Of a stretch of 37,394 bases of DNA, positions 8,733-16,957 are shown piece by piece. The stretch comes from Planctomycetota bacterium (GTDB lineage Bacteria > Planctomycetota > PUPC01 > JACPCR01): NCBI GenBank assembly GCA_027625095.1, contig JAQBXN010000086.1, forward strand, positions 1-37,394, in the 5' to 3' direction. Within the stretch, counting starts at the first letter, position 1; every line of letters starts with the position of its first letter. Under the pieces are notes generated by a model, which saw only the letters and a program-made list of their open reading frames with translations, was not told the origin of the DNA and searched no databases. The translations under genes and the position numbers were made by a program.

Positions 8733-8865
8733 TGCCGGCAGGTGCGGCGACAGGTCGGGAAGCACTGGGCAAGGATCGAGTGTGCCCAGGAGTATCCCGA
8801 CCAGTGGATGTTTGAATGGCCTGTCCTGATGAGAGCCCCTTCTCCAGGCTTGTGAGGGGCCGGCA
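8733..8865. other. Strongly structured, nested-stem element (possible structured RNA) after the DapA-type gene
   Basis: Several perfect stems nest: TGCCGGC (8733-8739) with GCCGGCA (8859-8865); GACAGG (8749-8754) with CCTGTC (8820-8825); GGTCGGGA (8753-8760) with TCCCGACC (8795-8802); CTGGGCA (8765-8771) with TGCCCAG (8783-8789); CCCCT (8836-8840) with AGGGG (8855-8859). Two stems share a GG pair at 8753-8754, so they are partly alternative. I do not recognise a known riboswitch or ribozyme. It may be a structured RNA, a 3' UTR element or a relic of a palindromic mobile element. Confidence 0.4.
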
Positions 8866-9217
8866 AGCTGGTGGAAACTTGTTATCGCGTCAGCCTGATC
8901 CATTGTGTAAATAATGCTCACGCTTGCTTCCCGTATCCGCTGCGAGTGACGCCCTCCATGACGTCTTCTGCAATCGTGGGCGGTATTCGTAACGAATACG
9001 CAAAACCGATACGGGCCGTCATTACCTGTTACTTGTGTTCAGACTGATTCGATCTGGCGAACGCTTCAACTACGTACCCAATTGCAATTCGAACCAGCAC
9101 GTGACGCAGTCTTACTCATGTGCAATCTGTCTTCTCTTGAGAAGAGACGCCCTATGAACTAAAAACTCGAAGGAGAATCCAGATCGTTCACCGCTTTTAG
9201 CTAACCGACAGAACAAA
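8866..9217. other. Intergenic region upstream of the amidohydrolase pair
   Basis: No gene is seen. It holds two short palindromes: GTATTCG-TAA-CGAATAC (8983-8999) and TCTTCTC-TT-GAGAAGA (9130-9145), either of which could be an operator. An AAGGAGAA sequence lies near 9165-9172 but is about 45 bases before the ATG at 9218, too far to act as its ribosome binding site. Confidence 0.4.
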
Positions 9218-9970
9218 ATGTCCTTGGAATTTTTTGACGCATGCACTCAGATTGGCAACCGGACCAAAGGTCAGCCCGATCAGCCACAAACGCTTGATGA
9301 ATACATCGACGACATGGAACACCACGGGATTTCGGAGGCCGTGGTCTACCATGCGACTGCCAGAGAGTTCGACCCATCAGTCGGTAACGAACTGTTGCAC
9401 CGCGAAATTGCCGAACGGCGAAATCTGCATCCTCAGTGGGTCGTGCTTCCGCCTGATACGCGGGAACTGCCGCCCCCTGACGAACTGGTTTCGCAAATGA
9501 AGGCGCAGGGCGTGTCGTCCGCACGCATCTTTCCAAAACTGCAGAATTTCCTGGCTCACGCTTTCTTTCTGGGGGAACTGCTCGACGCGCTTCAAAGCGC
9601 TCAGATTCCTCTGTTTGTTGAATTTGGTGAGATCGGCTGGAGTGAAGTCATCCATCTCTGCACCGAATTTCCCGGGCTGCGGCTTGTCCTTACAAAAGTG
9701 GGCTACCGTGAAACCCGATACCTGCCGGGGATTCTCCGCAAGCTTGAGAATGTGACCCTTGATACAGCTCTCCTTGCCAATCATGCGCTGCTCGAAGAAT
9801 ACAGCGCTCGTTTCGGATTCGGAAGATTTGTTTACAGCAGCCTGTGGCCCTTCCTTTCGCCGGCGAATGCCATCACCATGATCGGTTACTCAGCGCTCTC
9901 AGATGAAGCCAGGCAGGCCATCGCTTCAGGAAATCTCAAAACGCTGTTAGGGGATAATTCAAATGTTTGA
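9218..9970 (+). CDS. Amidohydrolase-2-like protein lacking metal ligands (probable pseudoenzyme)
   Basis: A 250-residue TIM-barrel protein that lines up with its downstream neighbour. Every catalytic metal position is replaced: the HxH of the neighbour (H26/H28) corresponds to C9/Q11 (FDACTQIG), H150 to E135 (LFVEFGE), H176 to K160 (VLTKVG) and D226 to L209 (SSLWPF). The fold signature is otherwise kept, including the final SSLWPFLSP that mirrors GSDMPFLSL. It overlaps the next gene by 8 bases, so the two are probably co-translated. A non-catalytic partner, regulator or sugar-binding role is plausible; family membership is clear, the activity is not. Confidence 0.75.
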   Translation: MSLEFFDACTQIGNRTKGQPDQPQTLDEYIDDMEHHGISEAVVYHATAREFDPSVGNELLHREIAERRNLHPQWVVLPPDTRELPPPDELVSQMKAQGVSSARIFPKLQNFLAHAFFLGELLDALQSAQIPLFVEFGEIGWSEVIHLCTEFPGLRLVLTKVGYRETRYLPGILRKLENVTLDTALLANHALLEEYSARFGFGRFVYSSLWPFLSPANAITMIGYSALSDEARQAIASGNLKTLLGDNSNV

Positions 9971-10781
9971 AGATGACAGCATTCTCGAGCGGGCAAAGGC
10001 TTTCGAGCCCTTTCACGATCTGGAAATTATCGATCCTCACTGTCACGTCGGCCCATGGTACAATTTTCATGTGCAGCGCCGCGGGAGCATCGAATCGATG
10101 ATCGAGGCCATGGATCGCGTGGGCGTTCGCTATGCTTGTATTACAGCGTTCCGGGCCATCGGCCCGGACATGCAGCAAGGGAACGATGAAGTAGCAGACC
10201 TGGCTAAGCGGTATCCGGATCGTGTGCTGCCGTACTGCACGATCAGCCCCAATTACTCAGACAAAGACATTCAGAAGGAGCTGGAACGCACCTACGCCTC
10301 CGGGTTCCGGGCCATCAAATTCCACGACTTCCACGGCCGAACTTACGATTCCAGCCCCTACCACATTGCTTACGAGTTCGCGAATCACTACCGGCTTCCG
10401 ATTCTGGTGCACACATGGGGCACGTCCAACGGAAGTGTTCTGGCTCTCATGTGTGAGAAGTATCCCCAGGCGAACATGCTCTTCGCCCACGCAGGCAGCG
10501 CTAATCGGGAGGCCTACGCTCAGTGGGCGAATGACCTTCCGAACGCCTACATCGATCTTGTGTTCAGTGCACAGCCCTATCGCAATGTCGAATATTTCGT
10601 GGCAAAGGTTCCTGCTGAAAAAATCTTGTTCGGATCAGATATGCCGTTTCTGAGTTTGGCTCAACAAATAGGCAAAGTGCTTTATGCACGCATCAGCGAC
10701 GATGCAAAACGAAAGCTCCTGAGCGGCAGTGCGCGTCAACTTTTCTCACAGGCCATCGAATTGGCGGAAGCGACTTCTTGA
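9963..10781 (+). CDS. Amidohydrolase family 2 metal-dependent hydrolase/decarboxylase
   Basis: A 272-residue member of the amidohydrolase-2 family (TIM barrel, related to aminocarboxymuconate-semialdehyde decarboxylase and lactonases). Metal and catalytic positions are intact: HCH at 26-28, K119/H121 in AIKFHDFHG, H150 in ILVHTWG, H176 in LFAHAG and D226 in LFGSDMPF. It would hydrolyse a lactone or amide, or decarboxylate an aromatic or sugar acid. It overlaps the upstream degenerate paralogue by 8 bases and is followed on the same strand by a Gfo/Idh oxidoreductase. The substrate cannot be named from sequence. Confidence 0.85.
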   Translation: MFEDDSILERAKAFEPFHDLEIIDPHCHVGPWYNFHVQRRGSIESMIEAMDRVGVRYACITAFRAIGPDMQQGNDEVADLAKRYPDRVLPYCTISPNYSDKDIQKELERTYASGFRAIKFHDFHGRTYDSSPYHIAYEFANHYRLPILVHTWGTSNGSVLALMCEKYPQANMLFAHAGSANREAYAQWANDLPNAYIDLVFSAQPYRNVEYFVAKVPAEKILFGSDMPFLSLAQQIGKVLYARISDDAKRKLLSGSARQLFSQAIELAEATS

Positions 10782-11177
10782 GGCTGCCTGAGGACCTCTA
10801 TCATCCAGGAGTTATCACAGAATGGCCGCACTAACCGGAGTCGCACTGAGCCAGATGTATGAATCCACTGCGGTGATCAGGAAGCATCTCTGGGCGAACT
10901 TCTGAACGCCTTCACCTGCTGCGAATGCAAAGAGAAATACTCGAGTTCGTCCTGTTGGGGCGATGTCGTGCATGATAATTACACCTGGCAATAAGGTGTC
11001 CGCGGCAGCAGAAAGCTGCAAATAAATCCGAAACTCGACAGAGTCGAAAATGATTTCTCTGGCCCGGTCGTGACACCATTTGATCAAGCAGGTCTCCAAA
11101 AGGATAACTTCGAACATTGAGCTTTTTCCTGTCGGCGCCGTGTCGGCAACCCTGAACCATATTTGAGGACCAGCAGC
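10782..11177. other. Intergenic region before the Gfo/Idh gene
   Basis: No supported gene. A long minus-strand frame crosses it and runs far into the downstream oxidoreductase, but its translation resembles nothing I recognise and part of it is a shadow. A GAGGA ribosome binding site lies at its end (11165-11169), 8 bases before the chosen ATG. Confidence 0.4.
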
Positions 11178-12218
11178 ATGCCCCCTTTCCGAGTCGCTAT
11201 AGCCGGATGCCACCGGCAGGTGCATCGAAAACCTGGAAGCCATAATTGGGCTTCTGCTTTTGACGCAGTTGCAGAAACGGAGATCGCAGCCGTCTTCGAT
11301 CTCGGTGCGGAGACTCGTCAGCAGTTTGTCGAATGCTGGGGGCAAGTACCTTGCTTCGAGGATTACCAACGCATGCTCAATGAAGTCGAACCGGACATTA
11401 TCTGTATCGCCACTCGCCAGACTATGCATGCGAACCAGATTGAACTGGCGGTTGCCGCGGGAGTGAAAGGTATTCTCAGCGATAAGCCGTTGGCGACATC
11501 CCTTGAGGAGGCAGACCGAATATTCAACGTGCTCGAGGAAGGTAACGTGCCCCTGGCTTTTGGCCTGGATCGCCGGTGGTGGTCTCCGTACCGGCATCTG
11601 CAGTCCCTTATTGAAGATGGCGCGATTGGGAAACCTGCAGGTGGGACGGCGTATGCCTTGCCCAACCTGGTTAATCATGGGTGTCACTGGTTCGATACCC
11701 TCATGATGCTGCTGGGCGACCCGGAGCCGGTGTGGGTCAGCGCGATGGTGGATGACAATTCAACCGAGCCGGCTGAATCGACCCGGAGACTTGATCCCGC
11801 GGGTCGAGGTCAGGTCGGTTTTTCAGATGGAGTGGTTACTTACATCACGCCGAACAGCGGAACAGGCCGTGGGCCGGGTTTCGATATTATTGGAGACAAA
11901 GGCCGGTTGATCAGTATCGAAGACGCCGGCCATGTCTACCTCTGGCCGGCATCTGATTCCGGCCCTTCAAGGGAGATGAAAATTTTGTCCATGCCTGTCA
12001 GCGAGCCTGGCTGGCCTGCAGGCCCCACCGCCGTTAACGACCTCGTCCAGGCGGTCCGGAACAAGAGTCTGACAGCATGCGACCGGCATCATGCACACCG
12101 CGCCACAGAGATCAGTTTCGCTTTCCACGAATCAAGCAGCTTTGGCGGTGCCAAAGTCCTTCTGCCACTGGTTAACCGGGAGAGACGAATTGAGTCATTG
12201 CCCTGGGGCAATGAATAG
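11178..12218 (+). CDS. Gfo/Idh/MocA-family NAD(P)-dependent oxidoreductase
   Basis: About 346 residues with an N-terminal Rossmann fold and C-terminal alpha/beta domain. The nucleotide-binding turn reads VAIAGCHRQVH in place of a textbook GxGxxG, followed by an acidic strand end at VFDLG. The catalytic-type DKP (family EKP) occurs in GILSDKPLATSLEEAD, and NHGCHWFDTLMML carries the family's histidine. It probably oxidises or reduces a sugar or cyclitol. I chose ATG 11178 because GAGGA lies 8 bases upstream; a TTG at 11163 in the same frame has no such site. It follows the amidohydrolase pair and likely belongs to the same catabolic set. Confidence 0.85.
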   Translation: MPPFRVAIAGCHRQVHRKPGSHNWASAFDAVAETEIAAVFDLGAETRQQFVECWGQVPCFEDYQRMLNEVEPDIICIATRQTMHANQIELAVAAGVKGILSDKPLATSLEEADRIFNVLEEGNVPLAFGLDRRWWSPYRHLQSLIEDGAIGKPAGGTAYALPNLVNHGCHWFDTLMMLLGDPEPVWVSAMVDDNSTEPAESTRRLDPAGRGQVGFSDGVVTYITPNSGTGRGPGFDIIGDKGRLISIEDAGHVYLWPASDSGPSREMKILSMPVSEPGWPAGPTAVNDLVQAVRNKSLTACDRHHAHRATEISFAFHESSSFGGAKVLLPLVNRERRIESLPWGNE

Positions 12219-12303
12219 TTGCCGATGAAGATTGCAAACTCGTTACCCTTGATATCGCATCAGTTTCCAGATGGCGTCGCATTCAACCTGGAAGCCGGCT
12301 TCG

Positions 12304-13554
12304 CTACTTTCCGATGCAATACAGAAATTTGTCGCTCCTTGTCAGGAACTGACCGTTGCTGACAACAAGGGAGCCGTTGAACACACTATTGTCGTCAGCA
12401 ATGGCATTGTGCGCGAGCAACTTGAATTCCGGCTTGGCCGGCATGACATACGCACCGGTCTGGCGGCTCGTGGCGTAGATTCGACCATCGACAAGAACCA
12501 CGGAGGAATAGACTCTCCGGGGCTTCGGAACCAGTCGCTCCTGATAGAGGACAGCGCCATCTTTGGCATTTACGCAGATGGCTATGCCACTGTCGTTGAC
12601 CCAGTAAAGGTGGTCTTCGTGGAACACAAGTGATGGGACATTCGAGCCCCTTGGAATCTGCCAGAGCTTGTGGGTTGCGGTGACATCGCCGCGGCCGCCG
12701 GCCTTGACAGCAACGGCTGTGGCGCTGCGGCCACCAATGGCATAGATAATCCCGTCATTGGCAATAACACTGGGGCAGATGTAGTCGTTGATGGCGTTGC
12801 ATGTCCAGAGCGGCGTACCTTTGGCAGGGTCAAATGCCTTGATGGCACCCTGGGTGTTAACGACGAGCTCATCTCCTGTGGGTGTGGTGACAACGATGGG
12901 TGTATTCCAGGACTGGTTCATACCGGGCTGAGTCCAGACTTGTGCTCCGGTCTTTTTATCCAGAGCTACAAGTGAACCGCTCTCGACACCAGCATTAATG
13001 ATGACGAGATCTTTGTAGATGATGGGCGAATTCGCGGAACCGAAGCTGTGTGTGCTTGTGCCGAGACTGGTACGCCACAGTTCTTTGCCTTCGTGGTTGA
13101 AGGCGATGGCGCCAGTGCGGCCGAAAAAAGTGTAAATACCCGTGGCATCCACCGCCGGCGTACCGGAGGCATATCCGTGAAGTTCCACGAAACCTTTATA
13201 GACCTGCTCTGGTGTGTTTGCCGCGAATGAAGTATCCCAGGCGATCTTTCCATCTGCTCGATTCAGCGCTACAAGGTGAAGCTTCAATTGGCTCTGATCG
13301 CCGTCCGCTGTCGTGTAGCCGCTGAAGCAGGTGACATAAATCTTCTCGCCGAAGGTCACTGGAGATGAGGCGCCCGGACCCGGCAATTCAGTTTTCCATT
13401 TGATGTTCGTGGTGGCATCCCACGTCTCTGGGAGCCCCGTATCGCTGGACTTGCCCGCACCGTCAGGCCCTCGGAAGCGAGTCCAGTCCGCAGCACTCGA
13501 TACAGACGGTGACAGTAAAAAGAAAACAACCGAAAAGATTTTCAAAAACGACAT
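12304..13554 (-). CDS. Secreted PQQ-like (BamB-type) beta-propeller repeat protein
   Basis: A 416-residue protein beginning with a signal peptide (MSFLKIFSVVFFLLSPSVSS, then AADW). The mature part is WTRFRGPDGAGKSSDTGLP followed by repeated beta-propeller blades with DKKTGAQVW, DPAKGTPLWTC and NAKDGAVLYQ motifs. It is a periplasmic or secreted eight-bladed propeller of the PQQ-like family, abundant in planctomycete-type genomes; it lacks recognisable dehydrogenase active-site residues, so binding or scaffolding is more likely than enzymatic oxidation. An AGAGAGG ribosome binding site lies about 8 bases before the ATG. It is convergent with the Gfo/Idh gene. Confidence 0.85.
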   Translation of the reverse strand: MSFLKIFSVVFFLLSPSVSSAADWTRFRGPDGAGKSSDTGLPETWDATTNIKWKTELPGPGASSPVTFGEKIYVTCFSGYTTADGDQSQLKLHLVALNRADGKIAWDTSFAANTPEQVYKGFVELHGYASGTPAVDATGIYTFFGRTGAIAFNHEGKELWRTSLGTSTHSFGSANSPIIYKDLVIINAGVESGSLVALDKKTGAQVWTQPGMNQSWNTPIVVTTPTGDELVVNTQGAIKAFDPAKGTPLWTCNAINDYICPSVIANDGIIYAIGGRSATAVAVKAGGRGDVTATHKLWQIPRGSNVPSLVFHEDHLYWVNDSGIAICVNAKDGAVLYQERLVPKPRRVYSSVVLVDGRIYATSRQTGAYVMPAKPEFKLLAHNAIADDNSVFNGSLVVSNGQFLTRSDKFLYCIGK

Positions 13555-13656
13555 GGATAAACCTCTCTGAAGTTAGGCTGCCGGGGGCGATGGTCAGACG
13601 AAAAGGTCAGGCAGGAATTTGATGTGGATGACTGTCTGGGCAAATCCTGAGCTTCT

Positions 13657-13695
13657 GAAAACAGCCAGAGCAGCCGCCAAGCTGCTATGGCTGTT
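13657..13695 (-). terminator. Probable intrinsic terminator of the TPR gene
   Basis: GCTGCTATGGCTGTT (13681-13695) pairs with AACAGCCAGAGCAGC (13660-13674) at 14 of 15 positions around a 6-base loop. On the minus strand the stem is followed by TTTTC. It lies 21 bases past the stop of the TPR protein. The T-run is short, so termination may be partial. Confidence 0.6.
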
Positions 13696-13716
13696 CTGCC
13701 CGGGTTCCTAAAAGGC

Positions 13717-14508
13717 TCAATCTTCGTAGGAGGGCACTTCTTCCTGCAATGAGTTCAGGAAGAACTCGAGTGAATCGAATTCCTCGACCTTGCGTACCAT
13801 TCGCTTGCACATTTGGATCTTGGTCTGGTCTTTACGGAAGCGTTTAAGAAGCTTGATAAGCCGTTCAAAGCTGTCGGTAGTTCTGATTTCGTTTAGTGGG
13901 ATTTTATCGAAGCAAAGAAACGCCTCTTCGTATTCTTCTTCTTCGTAAATGAGGTTGGCGTAGTATTCCATCCAGTCCCATCGGGCCGGCTCAAGCAACA
14001 GCGCACGATGCATACAACTTCGAACTTCCCTGGTCGTCCCTTCCACTTCCTGCAGGCAGACACTCTTCAGTGCCAATGCTTCCGCATTGTCAGGCTCACG
14101 TGCCAGGACATTCTCACAATAGCTGACAGCCTCCTCAGGCCTTTCGATCTGATAAAAGGAGAATGCCAGGCTGAGCGAAGCTTCGACATCGTTCTCCAGC
14201 CTGAGGCTGAGACGATCCAGGCAGATATCCGCGTCTTTAAGACGATTCAATTTCAGAAAGCACATCGCGAGCCCGAGCCAGATATCTTCGTCGCACGGGC
14301 TTAATTTGAGGCCTTCCTGAAAGGCGCGTGAGGCCTGGGCGTATTCGCCCAGTTCGCCGTAAGCGTGGCCAAGACCAGCGTAGACATCAGCGCTGTAGGG
14401 GTGAAGGTCAAGAGCATCCTTAAAAAAATCGACCGCTTCTTCATAGCGGCCTTCTTCCAGGAGTTCGTAGCCCGTGAGATCATCTTCGCCATTGAGGTAA
14501 TCGACCAT
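13717..14508 (-). CDS. Tetratricopeptide repeat protein
   Basis: A 263-residue acidic protein made of TPR units: GRYEEAVDFFKDALDLHPYS, GEYAQASRAFQEGLKLSPCD, DIWLGLAMCFLKLNRLKDAD, RPEEAVSYCENVLAREPDN and further degenerate copies. There is no signal peptide or membrane segment, so it should be cytosolic. TPR proteins act as protein-interaction scaffolds; its partner is unknown. It is divergent from the oligopeptide-binding protein and has its own hairpin terminator. No Shine-Dalgarno is visible before the ATG at 14508. Confidence 0.85.
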   Translation of the reverse strand: MVDYLNGEDDLTGYELLEEGRYEEAVDFFKDALDLHPYSADVYAGLGHAYGELGEYAQASRAFQEGLKLSPCDEDIWLGLAMCFLKLNRLKDADICLDRLSLRLENDVEASLSLAFSFYQIERPEEAVSYCENVLAREPDNAEALALKSVCLQEVEGTTREVRSCMHRALLLEPARWDWMEYYANLIYEEEEYEEAFLCFDKIPLNEIRTTDSFERLIKLLKRFRKDQTKIQMCKRMVRKVEEFDSLEFFLNSLQEEVPSYED

Positions 14509-14861
14509 ATTTGATAGGGCCTTTCGTAATCGTCAGGTTTACGTTTTGGGCAAAACACCGGTCAAGCCATCCGCAAAATGCGGTCGGATTATGCATTCTG
14601 ATTTCGGAATCAGCAAACTTTGCGCACGCTCTTTTTTATCCTGATCGCAAGGCACTGATGCACCGGTCTCCGAATTAGAGACCACACATTGAAAGCCCTC
14701 CCGAGCGTTGATATCTTCCACTTGGGTTTGGCCCTCATTTTCTTGAGGACAATTGAATCGGCAGGTTCGCCGATCCAGTTTCAGCCTTTCAGTTCCTGTG
14801 GCTGCCTTTGGCCGCAACCAGGAAATTTAAGAGGAGAAAACGGACGGAACAGAGGCTGAAA
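14509..14861. other. Intergenic region between divergent TPR and binding-protein genes
   Basis: Holds a series of small hairpins: GTTTT-GGGC-plus-AAAAC near 14543-14556, CCGCA-AAA-TGCGG (14571-14583) and CTGATT-TCGG-AATCAG (14598-14613), then a T-run at about 14632-14637. These could attenuate divergent transcription. No gene is supported in it. Confidence 0.4.
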
Positions 14862-14930
14862 ATGATCATTCAAGAACACCCCCTTTATCTCTGTTTCCTC
14901 CCGTTAACTTTCCAGGTCACCCTCCATTGA
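14862..14930 (+). CDS. Possible 22-codon leader ORF coupled to the binding-protein gene
   Basis: An ATG at 14862 reads MIIQEHPLYLCFLPLTFQVT and two more residues, ending at TGA 14928-14930. Its stop overlaps the TTG start of the next gene by two bases. AGAGG lies at 14851-14855, a reasonable ribosome binding site, while the TTG itself has none. It may serve translational coupling. It could also be chance, as a reading frame this short is common. Confidence 0.3.
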   Translation: MIIQEHPLYLCFLPLTFQVTLH

Positions 14931-16903
14931 AATCTCTCCAAATAAACATCCTGGGAATCTGTCTGGTCTGCCTCGCAGGTTGTGATAACAAGCCGTACGA
15001 AGAAACTTCGGCGACCAGCAATACGCATTATGGCACGGTCTCCGAAGACCCGAAGAGTATGGACCCAAGCTTTGCGTATGACTCGCTTTCGCTCTCGATC
15101 CTCGGTTCGGTCTATGACACGCTGCTTCAGTATTCTTACCTCAAACGGCCGTATCAGGTTGAACCCTCACTGGCAGCAAAGATGCCCGAACCGATTCTGG
15201 CGACGGAGGGCGATAACCTGCCTGGCCCTTACGGATTCCGAATCACGCTGAAGAAAGGACTACGGTTTCAGGATGACCCTTGCTTTGAATCGACGGGAGG
15301 CAAAGGCCGGGCAGTAACCACCGACGATTTCATCTACTCGCTGAAGCGACTGGCCGATCCGGCGGTGAATAGTCCCGTTCGTTCCATCTTCATTGAAAAG
15401 ATTGCGGGGCTTGCGAAGTTTGATGAAGAAAACCAGAAACTCTTCAGGAAACTGAAAGAGGAAGGCAAGGAACCGGCCGCGGATTACTCGATGGACGTGA
15501 GTGGAGTCCGCAAAATCGATGACCTGGTCTTCGAGGTGTATCTGACCGAAGCCTATCCACAGTTTCTATTCTGGCTGGCCATGCCGTTTACCACTCCTCT
15601 GCCCCGTGAAGCGGTCGAGTATTATGCCTCAGAGAAGTATCCCGGCCGCGTGGATTTCAAGGATCATCCAGTAGGCACTGGGGCCTATGTTTTAAAGGAA
15701 TATCGCAAAGGACAGCGAATGGTGCTGACTCGAAATCCGAACTTCCGTGAGGACTTCTACCCCAGCGAAGGTGAACCGGGCGACAAGGAAACGGGCCTCC
15801 TGGATGATGCTGGCAAACAGATGCCTTTCATTGATGAATTTGTGATTTCGATGGTCAAGGAATCCATCCCAGGTTGGTACATGTTTCGTCAGGGGTACCT
15901 GGATGGCTCAGGCGTTCCTAACGAATCTTTTGATCGGGTGATCACCGCCGAAGGCACCCTGTCCAAGAGTATGGCGTCGAAAGGTATCCGGCTTTTCAAG
16001 GCCAGAAGGTTGGTCACTTATTATTACGCATTCAACATGGACGATCCGTTGGTCGGCAAGAATAAGAAACTCCGACAGGCGCTGGGTTGTGCGATCAACA
16101 CCGTGGAATACATCGATCTCTATTTGAACAAACTCGCCACGGTAGCACAGAGCCCACTGCCGCCAGGCCTTTTTGGGTACGATCCGGAATACAAGAACCA
16201 GTATCGGGTTTACGATCTTGATAAGGCGCGCAGGCTGCTTGAAGAGGCTGGCTACAAGAATGGAATCGATCCCGGCACTGGCGAGCCACTGTCGCTTACT
16301 TTCGACACCTCGGATACAAGCGCTTCTGGGCGCCAGGTGACGCGCTGGCTGACCTCGCAAATCGAAAAAGTTGGTATCAAGCTTAACGTGGTCGTCAACG
16401 ACTGGAACACGCACCAGCAGAAGGCAGATGTCGGTAACTTTCAGTTCATTCGCTATGGCTGGCTGGCGGATTATCCAGACCCGGAAAACTTTCTCTTTCT
16501 TCTTACATCAGATAACAAGCGGCCGGGCGTTAACTACGCAAATTTTCATAACGCCGAATACGATGCCCTCTTCAATCAAATGAAAGGAATGCTCAGCCAC
16601 GGTGAGGAGGGAATTAAACGCCTGGCCATCATCAAGGACATGCTCAAGATTCTTGAAGAAGAATGCCCGTGGGTGCCAAGCCACCATGCAGAGAATTTCA
16701 GTCTCGTCCATGATTGGAATAAGAACGTGAAGCTGCACGACCCCGGCCACAATCTTCGCAAGTACCAGAGAATCGATGCTGCCGCGCGAGCCGCGAAAAG
16801 GGTTGTATGGAACAAGCCCAGGTACGAATGGGTCGCCGTCGCAATCGGCCTGCTCTTCGCGCTGACGTTACCAGGGTTCTTTTATGTGCGATCAAGAAGA
16901 TAG
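14927..16903 (+). CDS. Oligopeptide/peptide ABC transporter substrate-binding lipoprotein (SBP_bac_5) with C-terminal membrane helix
   Basis: A 658-residue family-5 solute-binding protein. The TTG start gives a lipoprotein signal peptide with lipobox LAGC (C19). Motifs YGTVSEDPKSMDPSFAYDS, the long ligand-binding region and LADYPDPENFLFLL are typical of OppA/DppA proteins. Unusually the C-terminus holds a membrane helix (about 632-653, VAVAIGLLFALTLPGFFYV) ending in RSRR. It would bind peptides outside the inner membrane. No permease or ATPase genes are adjacent, so the transporter is elsewhere or the protein has another role. Start choice rests on the signal peptide; ATG alternatives would lose it. 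Confidence 0.88.
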   Translation: MKSLQINILGICLVCLAGCDNKPYEETSATSNTHYGTVSEDPKSMDPSFAYDSLSLSILGSVYDTLLQYSYLKRPYQVEPSLAAKMPEPILATEGDNLPGPYGFRITLKKGLRFQDDPCFESTGGKGRAVTTDDFIYSLKRLADPAVNSPVRSIFIEKIAGLAKFDEENQKLFRKLKEEGKEPAADYSMDVSGVRKIDDLVFEVYLTEAYPQFLFWLAMPFTTPLPREAVEYYASEKYPGRVDFKDHPVGTGAYVLKEYRKGQRMVLTRNPNFREDFYPSEGEPGDKETGLLDDAGKQMPFIDEFVISMVKESIPGWYMFRQGYLDGSGVPNESFDRVITAEGTLSKSMASKGIRLFKARRLVTYYYAFNMDDPLVGKNKKLRQALGCAINTVEYIDLYLNKLATVAQSPLPPGLFGYDPEYKNQYRVYDLDKARRLLEEAGYKNGIDPGTGEPLSLTFDTSDTSASGRQVTRWLTSQIEKVGIKLNVVVNDWNTHQQKADVGNFQFIRYGWLADYPDPENFLFLLTSDNKRPGVNYANFHNAEYDALFNQMKGMLSHGEEGIKRLAIIKDMLKILEEECPWVPSHHAENFSLVHDWNKNVKLHDPGHNLRKYQRIDAAARAAKRVVWNKPRYEWVAVAIGLLFALTLPGFFYVRSRR

Positions 16904-16957
16904 AATGATGCCGGACCCGGCTTGGTAAATTAGCGTGGCTCCAACCAACAGGCAGCC

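Noticed and set aside
8826..8875. CTGATGAG followed by a GC-rich stem and GGAAAC, reminiscent of a hammerhead ribozyme core
   Set aside because: The GAAA does not follow directly after the stem, and no suitable cleavage triplet sits before the supposed stem I; the geometry does not fit.
10815..11687. 290-codon minus-strand frame crossing the Gfo/Idh start
   Set aside because: Most of it is antisense to the well-supported Gfo/Idh gene, its translation has no recognisable motif, and the part in the intergenic region does not look coding on its own.
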